Assembly (NCBI GenBank): GCA_002338255.1
Contig: DDHX01000012.1
Location: 78,211 to 92,583 of the forward strand
DNA length: 14,373 bases
From: Ruminococcaceae bacterium UBA1865
Lineage (GTDB): Bacteria > Bacillota > Clostridia > Oscillospirales > Acutalibacteraceae
Direction: 5' to 3'
In this document: piece by piece, positions 7,629 through 14,373 of the stretch
Numbering within the stretch: the first letter of the stretch is position 1
How the letters are laid out: every line of letters starts with the position of its first letter
The notes under the pieces: generated by a model
Database searches by the model: none
Told to the model about the DNA's origin: nothing
What the model saw: only the letters and a program-made list of their open reading frames with translations
Made by a program: the position numbers and the translations under genes

Positions 7629-10331
7629 ATGAGCGAAAATCGACCCGATCCTGATGAACTTTTAGCCAAAATTCATCAGTCCGAAAAGAAAAGTGAAAAA
7701 GGCAAGCTGAAAATATTTTTCGGCTACGCCGCGGGCGTTGGTAAAACGTATGCCATGCTTGATGCCGCACACACTACGCAGAAACTGGGAACCGATGTTG
7801 TGGTGGGTTACGTGGAACCGCATCTCCGACCGGATACATTGGCGTTGCTCGAGGGACTGGAAAAACTCCAGCCCCTCAAAGTCAATTATAAAGGAATAGT
7901 CCTAAATGAATTTGATCTGGATGCCGCTTTGGCCAGAAAACCAGAATTGATTATTGTAGATGAACTGGCGCACACCAATGCTGCCGGCTGCCGCAACACC
8001 AAGCGCTACAATGATGTGGAAGAGCTTTTGCGTGCGGGCATCGATGTTTACACCACCGTGAATGTACAACATTTGGAAAGCTTAAATGATATTGTGGCAT
8101 CCATCACCCATGTGGTTGTTAAAGAAAGGATTCCTGACAGCATATTTGATAATGCGAATCAGGTGGAAGTGGTTGACATTGAACCGGATGAATTGATCAA
8201 ACGGCTGAACGAAAGAAAAATCTATACAGAGAATCAAGCGCAAAAGGCTTTAGGTAACTTTTTTATTCGAGATAATTTGGTGGCTCTGCGCGAAATTACG
8301 CTCCGGCGCACCGCTGACCGTGTGAACAGGGTGTCGGAACAGAACCGCCTGCCAACCCAAAACGGTGAATATTATACAGGGGAGCATATTTTAATCTGTC
8401 TATCCAGTTCTGTGTCCAATGCAAAGGTGATCCGTACAGCAGCACGTATGGCAAATGCCTTTCATGGGGCATTTACCGCACTGTTTGTGGAAACTCCGAA
8501 TACACAGGAGCTAAACGATGAGAACAGGAGTAGGCTGCGTCAAAACTTAAAATTAGCAGAACAGTTGGGTGCTAAAATAGCGACTGTTTACGGAGAAGAC
8601 ATTCCTTACCAAATTTCCGAATATGCTAAAGTCAGCGGTATCTCTAAAATTGTAATTGGTCGTTCAAACAACAAGCCCCGTCTGTTTCGGCCAAAAAGCA
8701 ATTTGGTAGAACGCCTCGCCACGCTTGCACCTAATTTGGATGTGTATATCATTCCCGATACTTTGCCGCCATATCGGCAAAAAAGCCATAAAAGACCGCA
8801 GTTGGCAGAGCTGAGTTTGCAGGACTTTATAAAAACATTCAGTATCATGATACTATGTACACTCATCGGAATTTTGTTTGGCCGTCTTGGCTTTAGTGAA
8901 TCAAACATTATTATATTCTATATTTTGGGTGTATTGGTGATTTCCAGCCAGACGAAAGGACGGTTTTACGGTGTTCTGTCGTCTGTTCTTGGAGTCTTGC
9001 TGTTTAACTTTTTCTTCATTGAACCGAAGTTCACCTTAAGTGCGAATGAACCGGAATATCCAATTACTTTTCTGGTGATGCTGTTCGCCGCGTTGATTAC
9101 CAGCACACTGACGATGCGGGTTAAAAATCAGGCAAAGGGAGCGGCAATGCTGGCGCACCGTACCGAGGTGCTTTTAGATGCAAGCAGAAAACTTCAACGG
9201 ACAAAAAGTATGTCGGATATTGTTTCGGCAGCTTCGCAGCAGTTGCTGAAACTTCTGGACAAGCCCTTCGCTCTTTATCTTGTAAATGAAAACGCTTTGT
9301 CGGAGCCATTGACTTTTTACCCGCCAAGGGACACAAAATGGGAAAATATCTGTGTCAGCGCGGATGAGCAGGCGGTAGCTGCGTGGGTATATAAGAACAG
9401 AAAGCCGGCGGGAATCGGAACAGATACCCTTCCCGGCGCAACAGCACTTTATCTGCCCATTCGCAACCACGAAACGGTCTTCGCTGTGATTGGAATTGTG
9501 ATCAAAAACGAGGAACAGATAGAACCTTTTGAACGCAGCTTGCTGTCGGCCATGCTGGGCGAAATCGCCTTTGCGGTAGAAAAATACAATTTAAATGAAG
9601 CACAGAAGCAGGCTTCTATGGAATCGGAAAAAGAGCGTTTGCGCGCCAATCTGCTGCGCGCTATCTCACATGACCTCCGCACCCCGCTGACCAGTATTTC
9701 CGGCAATGCCAGCGTATTGTTAACGGATGAAAAATTAATTGATACTGCCGAAAGGCAAAGACTATATCAGGATATTTATGATGATTCCATGTGGCTTATT
9801 AATCTTGTCGAAAATCTGCTGTCCGTCACCCGAATCGACAATGGCACCATGAGCATCAACATGCAGCCGGAACTGGTTGAAGAAATTATAACCGAAGCCA
9901 TGAAGCATGTGAACCGAAAAGCAAGCGAACACAAAATTTCCGTTGCTGTCGACGATGACCTTTTAATGGCATACGCGGATGCGAGGCTGATTATTCAGGT
10001 TATTATCAATATTGTAGACAATGCGGTGCAGTATACCGAGCCCGGCTCCACAATCGTCATCAGTGCGGTTCAAGATAGAAATATGGCTGTGATTGAGGTC
10101 GCGGATAATGGAAATGGAATTGATGATGAGAGCAAGAAAAAATTATTTGATATGTTTTATACCGCGAATAACACCAGTGGAGATAATCGCCGGGGGCTTG
10201 GACTTGGGCTTTCCCTGTGCAAATCAATCGTAAACGCTCATGGCGGTGAGATATATGTGAAGGATAACCACCCCAAAGGGAGTGTTTTTGGGTTTACTTT
10301 ACAGATACGGGAGGTAACAAATCATGAATAA
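7629..10331 (+). CDS. kdpD: KdpD, membrane sensor histidine kinase for potassium limitation
   Basis: A full-length KdpD of 900 residues. The N-terminal KdpD domain holds a Walker A site, GYAAGVGKT (32-40), and a Walker B-like VDELAHTN (110-117). The universal-stress-protein domain spans about 253-377. Four close-packed membrane helices (about 400-494) are followed by a GAF-type domain (about 510-652), a HisKA domain with H681 in RAISHDLRTPLTSI, and an ATPase domain with N798 (N box), DNGNGID (826-832) and GLGLGL (856-861). The USP domain carries S259-x-S261, exactly 20 residues, then FTALF (282-286), close to the c-di-AMP motif reported for S. aureus KdpD. Start: ATG 7629 with GGGG at 7617-7620, eight bases upstream; GTG 7620 is in frame but is itself part of that site. 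It phosphorylates KdpE. Confidence 0.97.
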   Translation: MSENRPDPDELLAKIHQSEKKSEKGKLKIFFGYAAGVGKTYAMLDAAHTTQKLGTDVVVGYVEPHLRPDTLALLEGLEKLQPLKVNYKGIVLNEFDLDAALARKPELIIVDELAHTNAAGCRNTKRYNDVEELLRAGIDVYTTVNVQHLESLNDIVASITHVVVKERIPDSIFDNANQVEVVDIEPDELIKRLNERKIYTENQAQKALGNFFIRDNLVALREITLRRTADRVNRVSEQNRLPTQNGEYYTGEHILICLSSSVSNAKVIRTAARMANAFHGAFTALFVETPNTQELNDENRSRLRQNLKLAEQLGAKIATVYGEDIPYQISEYAKVSGISKIVIGRSNNKPRLFRPKSNLVERLATLAPNLDVYIIPDTLPPYRQKSHKRPQLAELSLQDFIKTFSIMILCTLIGILFGRLGFSESNIIIFYILGVLVISSQTKGRFYGVLSSVLGVLLFNFFFIEPKFTLSANEPEYPITFLVMLFAALITSTLTMRVKNQAKGAAMLAHRTEVLLDASRKLQRTKSMSDIVSAASQQLLKLLDKPFALYLVNENALSEPLTFYPPRDTKWENICVSADEQAVAAWVYKNRKPAGIGTDTLPGATALYLPIRNHETVFAVIGIVIKNEEQIEPFERSLLSAMLGEIAFAVEKYNLNEAQKQASMESEKERLRANLLRAISHDLRTPLTSISGNASVLLTDEKLIDTAERQRLYQDIYDDSMWLINLVENLLSVTRIDNGTMSINMQPELVEEIITEAMKHVNRKASEHKISVAVDDDLLMAYADARLIIQVIINIVDNAVQYTEPGSTIVISAVQDRNMAVIEVADNGNGIDDESKKKLFDMFYTANNTSGDNRRGLGLGLSLCKSIVNAHGGEIYVKDNHPKGSVFGFTLQIREVTNHE

Positions 10332-11040
10332 AATATCCATTTTAATTGTAGAAGATGATAAAGCAGTGCGTAATCTGTTAACCACCACTATGAAAGCGAA
10401 TGGTTATGCTTTTCATACGGCCGAAACAGGGGAGTCTGCAATTTTACAGGCTACGTCTACAAAACCGGATGTTGTGATTTTGGATTTGGGACTGCCCGAT
10501 ATTGATGGCGTGGATATTATAAAGAAAATACGTTCATGGACCAACAACCCCATCATTGTAGTAAGCGCCAGAGGCGAGGATAAAGATAAAATTGAGGCTC
10601 TGGACGCGGGCGCAGACGATTATTTGACAAAACCATTCAGTATAAATGAGCTGTTGGCTCGTATCCGCGTGGCAGTGCGCAAGATGAATTATGATAACAG
10701 TGCGGCGGCAAAAGATTCGGCAGTATTCCAAAATGGCGGGCTCAAAATTGATTATGCCGCGGGATGTGTGTTTATAGACGGAACCGAAATTCATCTTACG
10801 CCAATGGAATATAAGCTGCTTTGTCTGCTCGCCAAAAATGTCGGAAAAGTGCTGACCCACAATTACATGCTGCATGAAGTATGGGTAAATACATCTGAAT
10901 ACGACACCCCTTCGCTGCGCGTATTCATGGCAACTCTTCGAAAAAAGATCGAAAAGAATCCATCCGAACCCGTTTATATTCAGACTCATATTGGAGTAGG
11001 TTACCGTATGATCCGAATACAAGGAGAAAACGAGGCTTGA
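10324..11040 (+). CDS. kdpE: KdpE, OmpR-family response regulator of the kdp operon
   Basis: A 238-residue two-domain regulator. The receiver domain (1-120) has the acidic pocket E10/D11/D12, phosphoacceptor D54 in VVILDLGLPD, S81 and K103 in LTKPF. A short linker (about 121-138) leads to an OmpR/PhoB winged helix (139-232) ending in GVGYRM (224-229). KdpE binds DNA as a head-to-tail dimer after phosphorylation by KdpD; the tandem repeat at 2969-2990 is the likely target. Start: ATG 10324 with GGGAGGT at 10309-10315; the gene overlaps kdpD by eight bases, so the two are translationally coupled. Having kdpDE in the same run as kdpFABC implies positive autoregulation, although a weak internal promoter cannot be excluded. 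Confidence 0.96.
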   Translation: MNKISILIVEDDKAVRNLLTTTMKANGYAFHTAETGESAILQATSTKPDVVILDLGLPDIDGVDIIKKIRSWTNNPIIVVSARGEDKDKIEALDAGADDYLTKPFSINELLARIRVAVRKMNYDNSAAAKDSAVFQNGGLKIDYAAGCVFIDGTEIHLTPMEYKLLCLLAKNVGKVLTHNYMLHEVWVNTSEYDTPSLRVFMATLRKKIEKNPSEPVYIQTHIGVGYRMIRIQGENEA

Positions 11041-11056
11041 AAAGTTTTCTCCCTTC
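11021..11056 (+). terminator. Weak hairpin at the 3' end of kdpE, possible terminator
   Basis: GGAGAAAAC (11023-11031) pairs perfectly with GTTTTCTCC (11045-11053). With one bulged C, AA (11021-11022) can also pair with TT. The 13-base loop contains the kdpE stop codon. The following bases are pyrimidine- and T-rich but not a clean U run, so termination efficiency is uncertain. Confidence 0.45.
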
Positions 11057-11455
11057 TTACTTATTATTAAATGCACTGAAATTATGGAATTTTCTTGTCT
11101 TTATCTACAACGAGGCTTTTGAATGGGATTACACACCCGATGACTTATGCTCAATCGCTTGTTATTTGCTTGACTTCAAATTGAAACAATAACCGCACAC
11201 AAATTCTTTAAGGTCATAGTACTGTTAGAAGTTCGGACACACGGAATTTTGAAAAGTCAAACAGTAATATTCAAATGATTAAGCATAATGAGGAGGTGGA
11301 TTTTTATCCACCTCCTCATTATGCTATACGAAGAAAATATTAAGCACCTAAGAGCTATGTTAATAGGAAACAACATGAAAGACAAATCATGACTTCCATG
11401 TTGAACAGGAGGCAAAAATCAGCTAATATCAGAGCATTTGAGGCAGCTCATTTCG
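11041..11455. other. 415-bp convergent intergenic region, no supported gene
   Basis: This lies between the end of kdpE (+) and the end of the M20 peptidase gene (-). Besides the kdpE-end hairpin it holds a perfect 20-bp palindrome (11282-11325) and a second inverted repeat, CAACATG (11371-11377) with CATGTTG (11397-11403), seven pairs around a 19-base loop. On the minus strand the latter is followed by TTTCCTATT and could be a weak terminator for the M20 operon. The ten bases AACGAGGCTT occur at 11029-11038 and again at 11110-11119. The frame after the kdpE stop stays open to 11184 but has no start or ribosome binding site. Confidence 0.6.
11282..11325. repeat. Perfect 20-bp inverted repeat with TTTT loop
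   Basis: The arm at 11282-11301 is the exact reverse complement of the arm at 11306-11325, separated by TTTT. The left arm contains AGGAGGTGG (11291-11299), an SD-like core, and the right arm contains CCACCTCCT, resembling the 16S rRNA 3' tail. No U run follows on either strand, so it is not a textbook intrinsic terminator. It may still block or define transcript ends between the two convergent operons, or be a remnant of a small mobile repeat. Confidence 0.8.
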
Positions 11456-12646
11456 TCATTTCGTAGTAAGCAAAGCGTTTATCACACCGACATAGCATTG
11501 CTCCGCTTTTAGCAGCTGATCGATTTCGATGTATTCATTGATTGTATGCGCCAGACTTTCAAGGGACGGCCCTAAGCCAATCGTTTGAATTCCCGCTTCA
11601 CCGGCATAATGGCTGCCATTGGTGCAAAACTGGTATTGCGTAATTTCAGGTTGAAAGCCCATACCGTGCAACTCGTTTACAATGCTTTGCACAAAATCTT
11701 CTTCTTTGCCAAACAGCCATCCCGGGAAAAAACGTTCCCCTTGAATTTCAGCACCTGTATAGCAGTGCTCCAGACCGCGTGCATAAGAAACTTTTGCTTT
11801 TAACGTGCTGTCATGTTCCATTTCTTCCCGCAATAGCTTTTGAAGCGGTGATAAAACACTTTCGCGGGTTTCTTCCACCAAAAGCCGTCTGTCATAGGTG
11901 GCGGCACAATATTCCGGCACCACCGATGCCCCCGGGTATGGAGAAGATTTTATGTCAGTCAGCTCCAAAATTCCTTTTCCTAACACATCATGTGTGGGTG
12001 GATTTAGACTGTGAATTTTCTCGATCAGGCGGCAGATTTGATAAACAGCATTCACGCCCTTTTCAGGATTTGCCGAGTGTGCAGGCACGCCGAATGTTTC
12101 CAACAGGATTTCCGCGCGGCCACGCTGACCGATTTTAACGTTCAGATTGGAAGATTCCCCAATCACAACATAATCGGGATGAACCTTTTTACTCACCGAC
12201 CGCGCGGCAACTCCTTCAAAACATTCTTCGTGAACCACGCCGGCTACATAAATCTCGCCCGCAAATTCTTTGTCGCAGCCGTGTGCAAAATTGCTTACAG
12301 CGCAAGCCATCGCTGCAACAGCGCCCTTCATGTCCGATGCGCCGCGTCCATAAATTTTATTTTCGTGTATTTCAGCGCCAAACGGGTCGTACTTCCAAGC
12401 AGTAGGATTTGTTACAGGAACCGTGTCAATGTGCCCGTCAAAAAGAATCTTTTTTCCTGCGGCACTGCCTTTCATGCAGGCAATAACATTACCGTAATCA
12501 TCCACGTCTACACTGTCAAATCCGTTTCTTTCAAAAAAACTTTTTAATGTCTGTGCGACAAGATTTTCACCGCCGGAGTAACTTTTTTGACGAATAAGAT
12601 TTTGGCAGAGCTCGATAACCTCTTTGTTCTGTTCTTCCGTCAGCAT
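11456..12646 (-). CDS. M20 family metallopeptidase/deacylase, YgeY-like
   Basis: A 396-residue M20 hydrolase. Metal and catalytic residues are in place: H72 and D74 in DGHIDTVP, bridging D105 in GRGASDMKG, E140/E141 in VVHEECFEG, E164 in IGES and H367 near the end. The small lid domain (about 174-290) contains H190 in PAHS. The late segments FFPGWLFGKEEDF (306-318) and QFCTNGSHYAG (339-349), and the wording around them, resemble E. coli YgeY more than ArgE or DapE. YgeY-type enzymes are linked to catabolism of nitrogenous compounds and in some bacteria to selenium-dependent pathways, but no selenium gene is visible here. The frame extends upstream to a TTG at 12727; ATG 12646 is preferred because AAAGGGATGG lies seven bases upstream and the conserved domain starts there. 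It is the last gene of the ABC transporter operon, so it probably hydrolyses an imported amide or dipeptide-like substrate. Confidence 0.9.
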   Translation of the reverse strand: MLTEEQNKEVIELCQNLIRQKSYSGGENLVAQTLKSFFERNGFDSVDVDDYGNVIACMKGSAAGKKILFDGHIDTVPVTNPTAWKYDPFGAEIHENKIYGRGASDMKGAVAAMACAVSNFAHGCDKEFAGEIYVAGVVHEECFEGVAARSVSKKVHPDYVVIGESSNLNVKIGQRGRAEILLETFGVPAHSANPEKGVNAVYQICRLIEKIHSLNPPTHDVLGKGILELTDIKSSPYPGASVVPEYCAATYDRRLLVEETRESVLSPLQKLLREEMEHDSTLKAKVSYARGLEHCYTGAEIQGERFFPGWLFGKEEDFVQSIVNELHGMGFQPEITQYQFCTNGSHYAGEAGIQTIGLGPSLESLAHTINEYIEIDQLLKAEQCYVGVINALLTTK

Positions 12647-12741
12647 ATTGAAACCATCCCTTTCTGATGTGAATATCATAATAATTTCAGCATCTCTAAA
12701 TGATGTTTCGGTAGGAATCTGTGCCAAAATTAGTCAGCCGC

Positions 12742-13470
12742 TTACGCACTGAGCACTTTTGCGAGAAAGTCTTTGCATCGGTCGTTTTTAGGTGCAGTGA
12801 ATATTTCCTCGGCGCTGCCTTGCTCTACAATATAGCCATCATCCATAAAAATGACACGGTCGGCGACATCTCTGGCAAAGTTCATTTCATGGGTTACGAT
12901 TATCATGGTCATCCCTTCTAACGCGAGGTCTTTCATCACTTTCAGCACTTCGCCCACCATTTCCGGGTCAAGGGCGGAGGTCGGTTCATAAAACAGCATG
13001 ATTTTAGGATTCATTTCAAGCGCGCGGGCAATTGCCGCTCTTTGCTTTTGCCCACCCGATAAAGTCTGAGGATATACATCTCTCTTATCCTCCAAACCAA
13101 CCTTTTTCAACAGCGCATCGGCTTTTTTGATTGCTTCGCCACGATTCATTTTTTTCAATTCTAACGGCGCAAGAAGCATATTTTCTATTACGGTATAGTT
13201 TGGAAACAGGTTAAAGGATTGAAATACCATTCCGATATTCTCACGTAGTTTGTTGATATTTTTGGTGTGCGCAACATCTTCATCCAATACCACCACACTG
13301 CCGTCCTGAATTTCTTCCAGACGGTTCAGGCAGCGAAGAAGTGTGCTTTTTCCGGAACCGGAAGGGCCAATGATACACAGTACTTCGCCCTCTTCCACGT
13401 TCAGTGAAATATCGCGCAAGACTTGTAGATTTCCAAAATTTTTCTTGATTTTATTCGCCTCGATTATCAT
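12742..13470 (-). CDS. Polar amino acid ABC transporter ATP-binding protein (GlnQ/HisP type)
   Basis: A 242-residue ATPase of the polar amino acid uptake family. It shows Walker [10 protein letters not shown] (35-43), Q-loop Q84 in [10 protein letters not shown], signature LSGGQKQR (137-144), Walker B region [14 protein letters not shown] (157-170) and switch H194. The Walker B position normally occupied by Asp is Tyr (Y161, codon TAT at 12990-12988), while the catalytic Glu E162 is kept. One base (GAT to TAT) separates it from the consensus. All other motifs are intact, so the change is either real and perhaps impairing, or a sequencing error. Its start overlaps the permease gene by 20 bases, with AAAGGAAA upstream. 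It powers import through the membrane permease encoded just before it. Confidence 0.96.
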   Translation of the reverse strand: MIIEANKIKKNFGNLQVLRDISLNVEEGEVLCIIGPSGSGKSTLLRCLNRLEEIQDGSVVVLDEDVAHTKNINKLRENIGMVFQSFNLFPNYTVIENMLLAPLELKKMNRGEAIKKADALLKKVGLEDKRDVYPQTLSGGQKQRAAIARALEMNPKIMLFYEPTSALDPEMVGEVLKVMKDLALEGMTMIIVTHEMNFARDVADRVIFMDDGYIVEQGSAEEIFTAPKNDRCKDFLAKVLSA

Positions 13471-14119
13471 AGTTCAGTTTCCTTTCCACTTTTTTAGACA
13501 ATATAGTTAATAATGTAATAAAGATAAAATATATAATTGCCACGGCGCCGTAAACTTCAAACGGACGGTAATTATTTGCGATGATGATTTGCCCGCTCAA
13601 CGTAAGCTCCCTTACGCTTACAACGGACAAAATAGAAGTGTCTTTTATGGTTGTAATGAACTGGTTCATAATCGACGGAATCATGATTTTAACCGCCTGT
13701 GGCAGCACGACCCGTCTCATTGATTTCAAATAACTAAGTCCCAGACTGCGGGATGCTTCCATCTGACCAAAGTCGATGGCCTGAATCCCTGCTCTGAAAA
13801 TTTCTGCCATATACGCACCCGCGTTGATTGTTAACGCAATAATTGCGGCGACCATAGGGTCAAACCGTATTTGCAGCGCGGCACCAACGCCAAAATATAA
13901 AAACAAGGCCAAGATCATCAGCGGAATGCCGCGAATAACGTAAATGTACGTGGTGGAGATGGCCTTAAGCGCTTTGAACTTGCTAATGCTGAAAATGCCC
14001 ATAACGACCCCCACAATGGAGGCGAAAAACAGCGATAAAACAGCCATTATAAGGGTGACACGGAAGCCGCTCAGCAGACTGGGGAGCGATTCCTGAAATA
14101 TCTGTAAAAACAGATTCAA
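13451..14119 (-). CDS. Polar amino acid ABC transporter permease (HisM/GlnP type)
   Basis: A 222-residue integral membrane protein with about five hydrophobic helices (roughly 22-44, 57-77, 88-108, 146-168, 186-208). [11 protein letters not shown] (63-73) is typical of the His/Glu/Gln permease family, and the cytoplasmic EAA loop that docks on the ATPase is [20 protein letters not shown] (121-140). A single permease suggests it works as a homodimer. The start is a TTG at 14119-14117. It lies eight bases after a perfect AGGAGG (14133-14128) and is the only start that fits, because the ATG at 14126-14124 is in another frame and only one base from that site. The gene follows the substrate-binding protein gene after a hairpin. 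Confidence 0.94.
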   Translation of the reverse strand: MNLFLQIFQESLPSLLSGFRVTLIMAVLSLFFASIVGVVMGIFSISKFKALKAISTTYIYVIRGIPLMILALFLYFGVGAALQIRFDPMVAAIIALTINAGAYMAEIFRAGIQAIDFGQMEASRSLGLSYLKSMRRVVLPQAVKIMIPSIMNQFITTIKDTSILSVVSVRELTLSGQIIIANNYRPFEVYGAVAIIYFIFITLLTILSKKVERKLNYDNRGE

Positions 14120-14154
14120 AATTCATACCTCCTATCATTCGCTTTGTGTAAAAC

Positions 14155-14185
14155 ACAGTAGCCCGCGCGAACGCGGGCCTGCTGT
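14155..14185 (-). terminator. Intercistronic GC-rich hairpin with UUCG loop (partial terminator or RNA stabiliser)
   Basis: On the minus strand, GCCCGCG and its complement form a seven-pair GC helix closed by a TTCG tetraloop (14171-14168). Six further pairs (one G-U) flank a bulged base. A short GTTTTAC follows. It lies between the binding-protein gene and the permease gene. Such hairpins commonly keep binding-protein transcript in excess over the membrane components. Confidence 0.8.
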
Positions 14186-14212
14186 CTTTATCGGGAAAAG
14201 CATTGCGATGAA

Positions 14213-14373
14213 TTATAAGTACTGATTTACAATTTTGTCGTAAGTGCCGTTGTCCTTGATCTTTTTTAAGCCCTCGTTAAACATTTTTAAAAGATCCTGA
14301 TTCTTGCCCTTGTCCACAGCAAAACCGTCATATGGAGGGGTATCCATCTCTTTTACAGCGACTCTTAGTTTTT
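14213..14373 (-). CDS. Amino acid ABC transporter substrate-binding protein, C-terminal end (5' part outside window)
   Basis: Only the last 53 codons before the TAA stop (14215-14213) are visible. They read KLRVAVKEMDTPPYDGFAV, then DKGKNQDLLKMFNEGLKKI and KDNGTYDKIVNQYL. The pattern of an aromatic/Ala-Val strand, then a charged NxxLLKxxNEGLKKIKxNGTYxKI helix ending shortly after, is the standard C-terminus of family 3 solute-binding proteins for polar amino acids. The position upstream of a matching permease and ATPase supports this. The ligand-binding residues and signal peptide lie outside the window, so specificity cannot be judged. Confidence 0.92.
   Translation of the reverse strand, partial: KLRVAVKEMDTPPYDGFAVDKGKNQDLLKMFNEGLKKIKDNGTYDKIVNQYL

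Noticed and set aside
11041..11184. Open frame of 47 codons directly after the kdpE stop and in the same frame
   Set aside because: No ATG start or ribosome binding site in frame, no recognised family, and the length is within chance for this base composition. It could be an old extension or gene remnant but cannot be supported.
11398..11466. Short ATG-initiated frame of about 22 codons before the end of the M20 gene
   Set aside because: No ribosome binding site upstream, overlaps the M20 3' end antisense, and shows no protein features.

Overview
The window looks like chromosomal DNA of a low-to-mid-GC Gram-positive anaerobe of the class Clostridia. This is inferred from strong AGGAGG ribosome binding sites, TTG/ATG start use, a clostridial-style KdpC and gene types typical of amino-acid-fermenting Firmicutes. 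No rRNA, tRNA, insertion sequence, CRISPR array or phage gene was seen. The species cannot be named from this sequence.

Layout. (1) Positions 1-1938 (+): the 3' part of an M42 metallo-aminopeptidase gene, overlapping by one base a PatB/MalY-type PLP C-S lyase gene, closed by a strong hairpin terminator (1991-2042). (2) Positions 2139-2693 (-): a DUF1697 protein with a clear sigma-A-type promoter at 2845-2873. (3) Positions 2969-11040 (+): a complete high-affinity potassium operon, kdpF-A-B-C-D-E. It includes a 29-codon kdpF. It is preceded by a perfect tandem 11-bp direct repeat next to a promoter with a good -10 and a poor -35, as expected for an activator of the OmpR/KdpE family. (4) Positions 11041-11455: a convergent intergenic region with three inverted repeats, one a perfect 20-bp palindromic stem. 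(5) Positions 11456-14373 (-): a polar amino acid ABC importer (substrate-binding protein cut by the window edge, permease, ATPase) followed by an M20 peptidase of the YgeY type.

How they work together. KdpFABC is an ATP-driven K+ pump. KdpD (sensor kinase) and KdpE (response regulator) sit in the same transcription unit and probably autoregulate it through the tandem repeat. The universal-stress-protein domain of KdpD contains a close match to the SXS-X20-FTAXY motif described for c-di-AMP binding in Staphylococcus aureus KdpD, so second-messenger control is plausible. The minus-strand operon suggests import of an amino acid or small amide/peptide derivative followed by intracellular hydrolysis. 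The M42/PatB pair suggests peptide breakdown coupled to sulfur amino acid cleavage.

I did not find a convincing previously undescribed system. The points most worth a second look are the c-di-AMP motif in KdpD, the putative KdpE operator, a Walker B Asp-to-Tyr change in the ABC ATPase, and the 20-bp palindrome carrying SD and anti-SD sequences.
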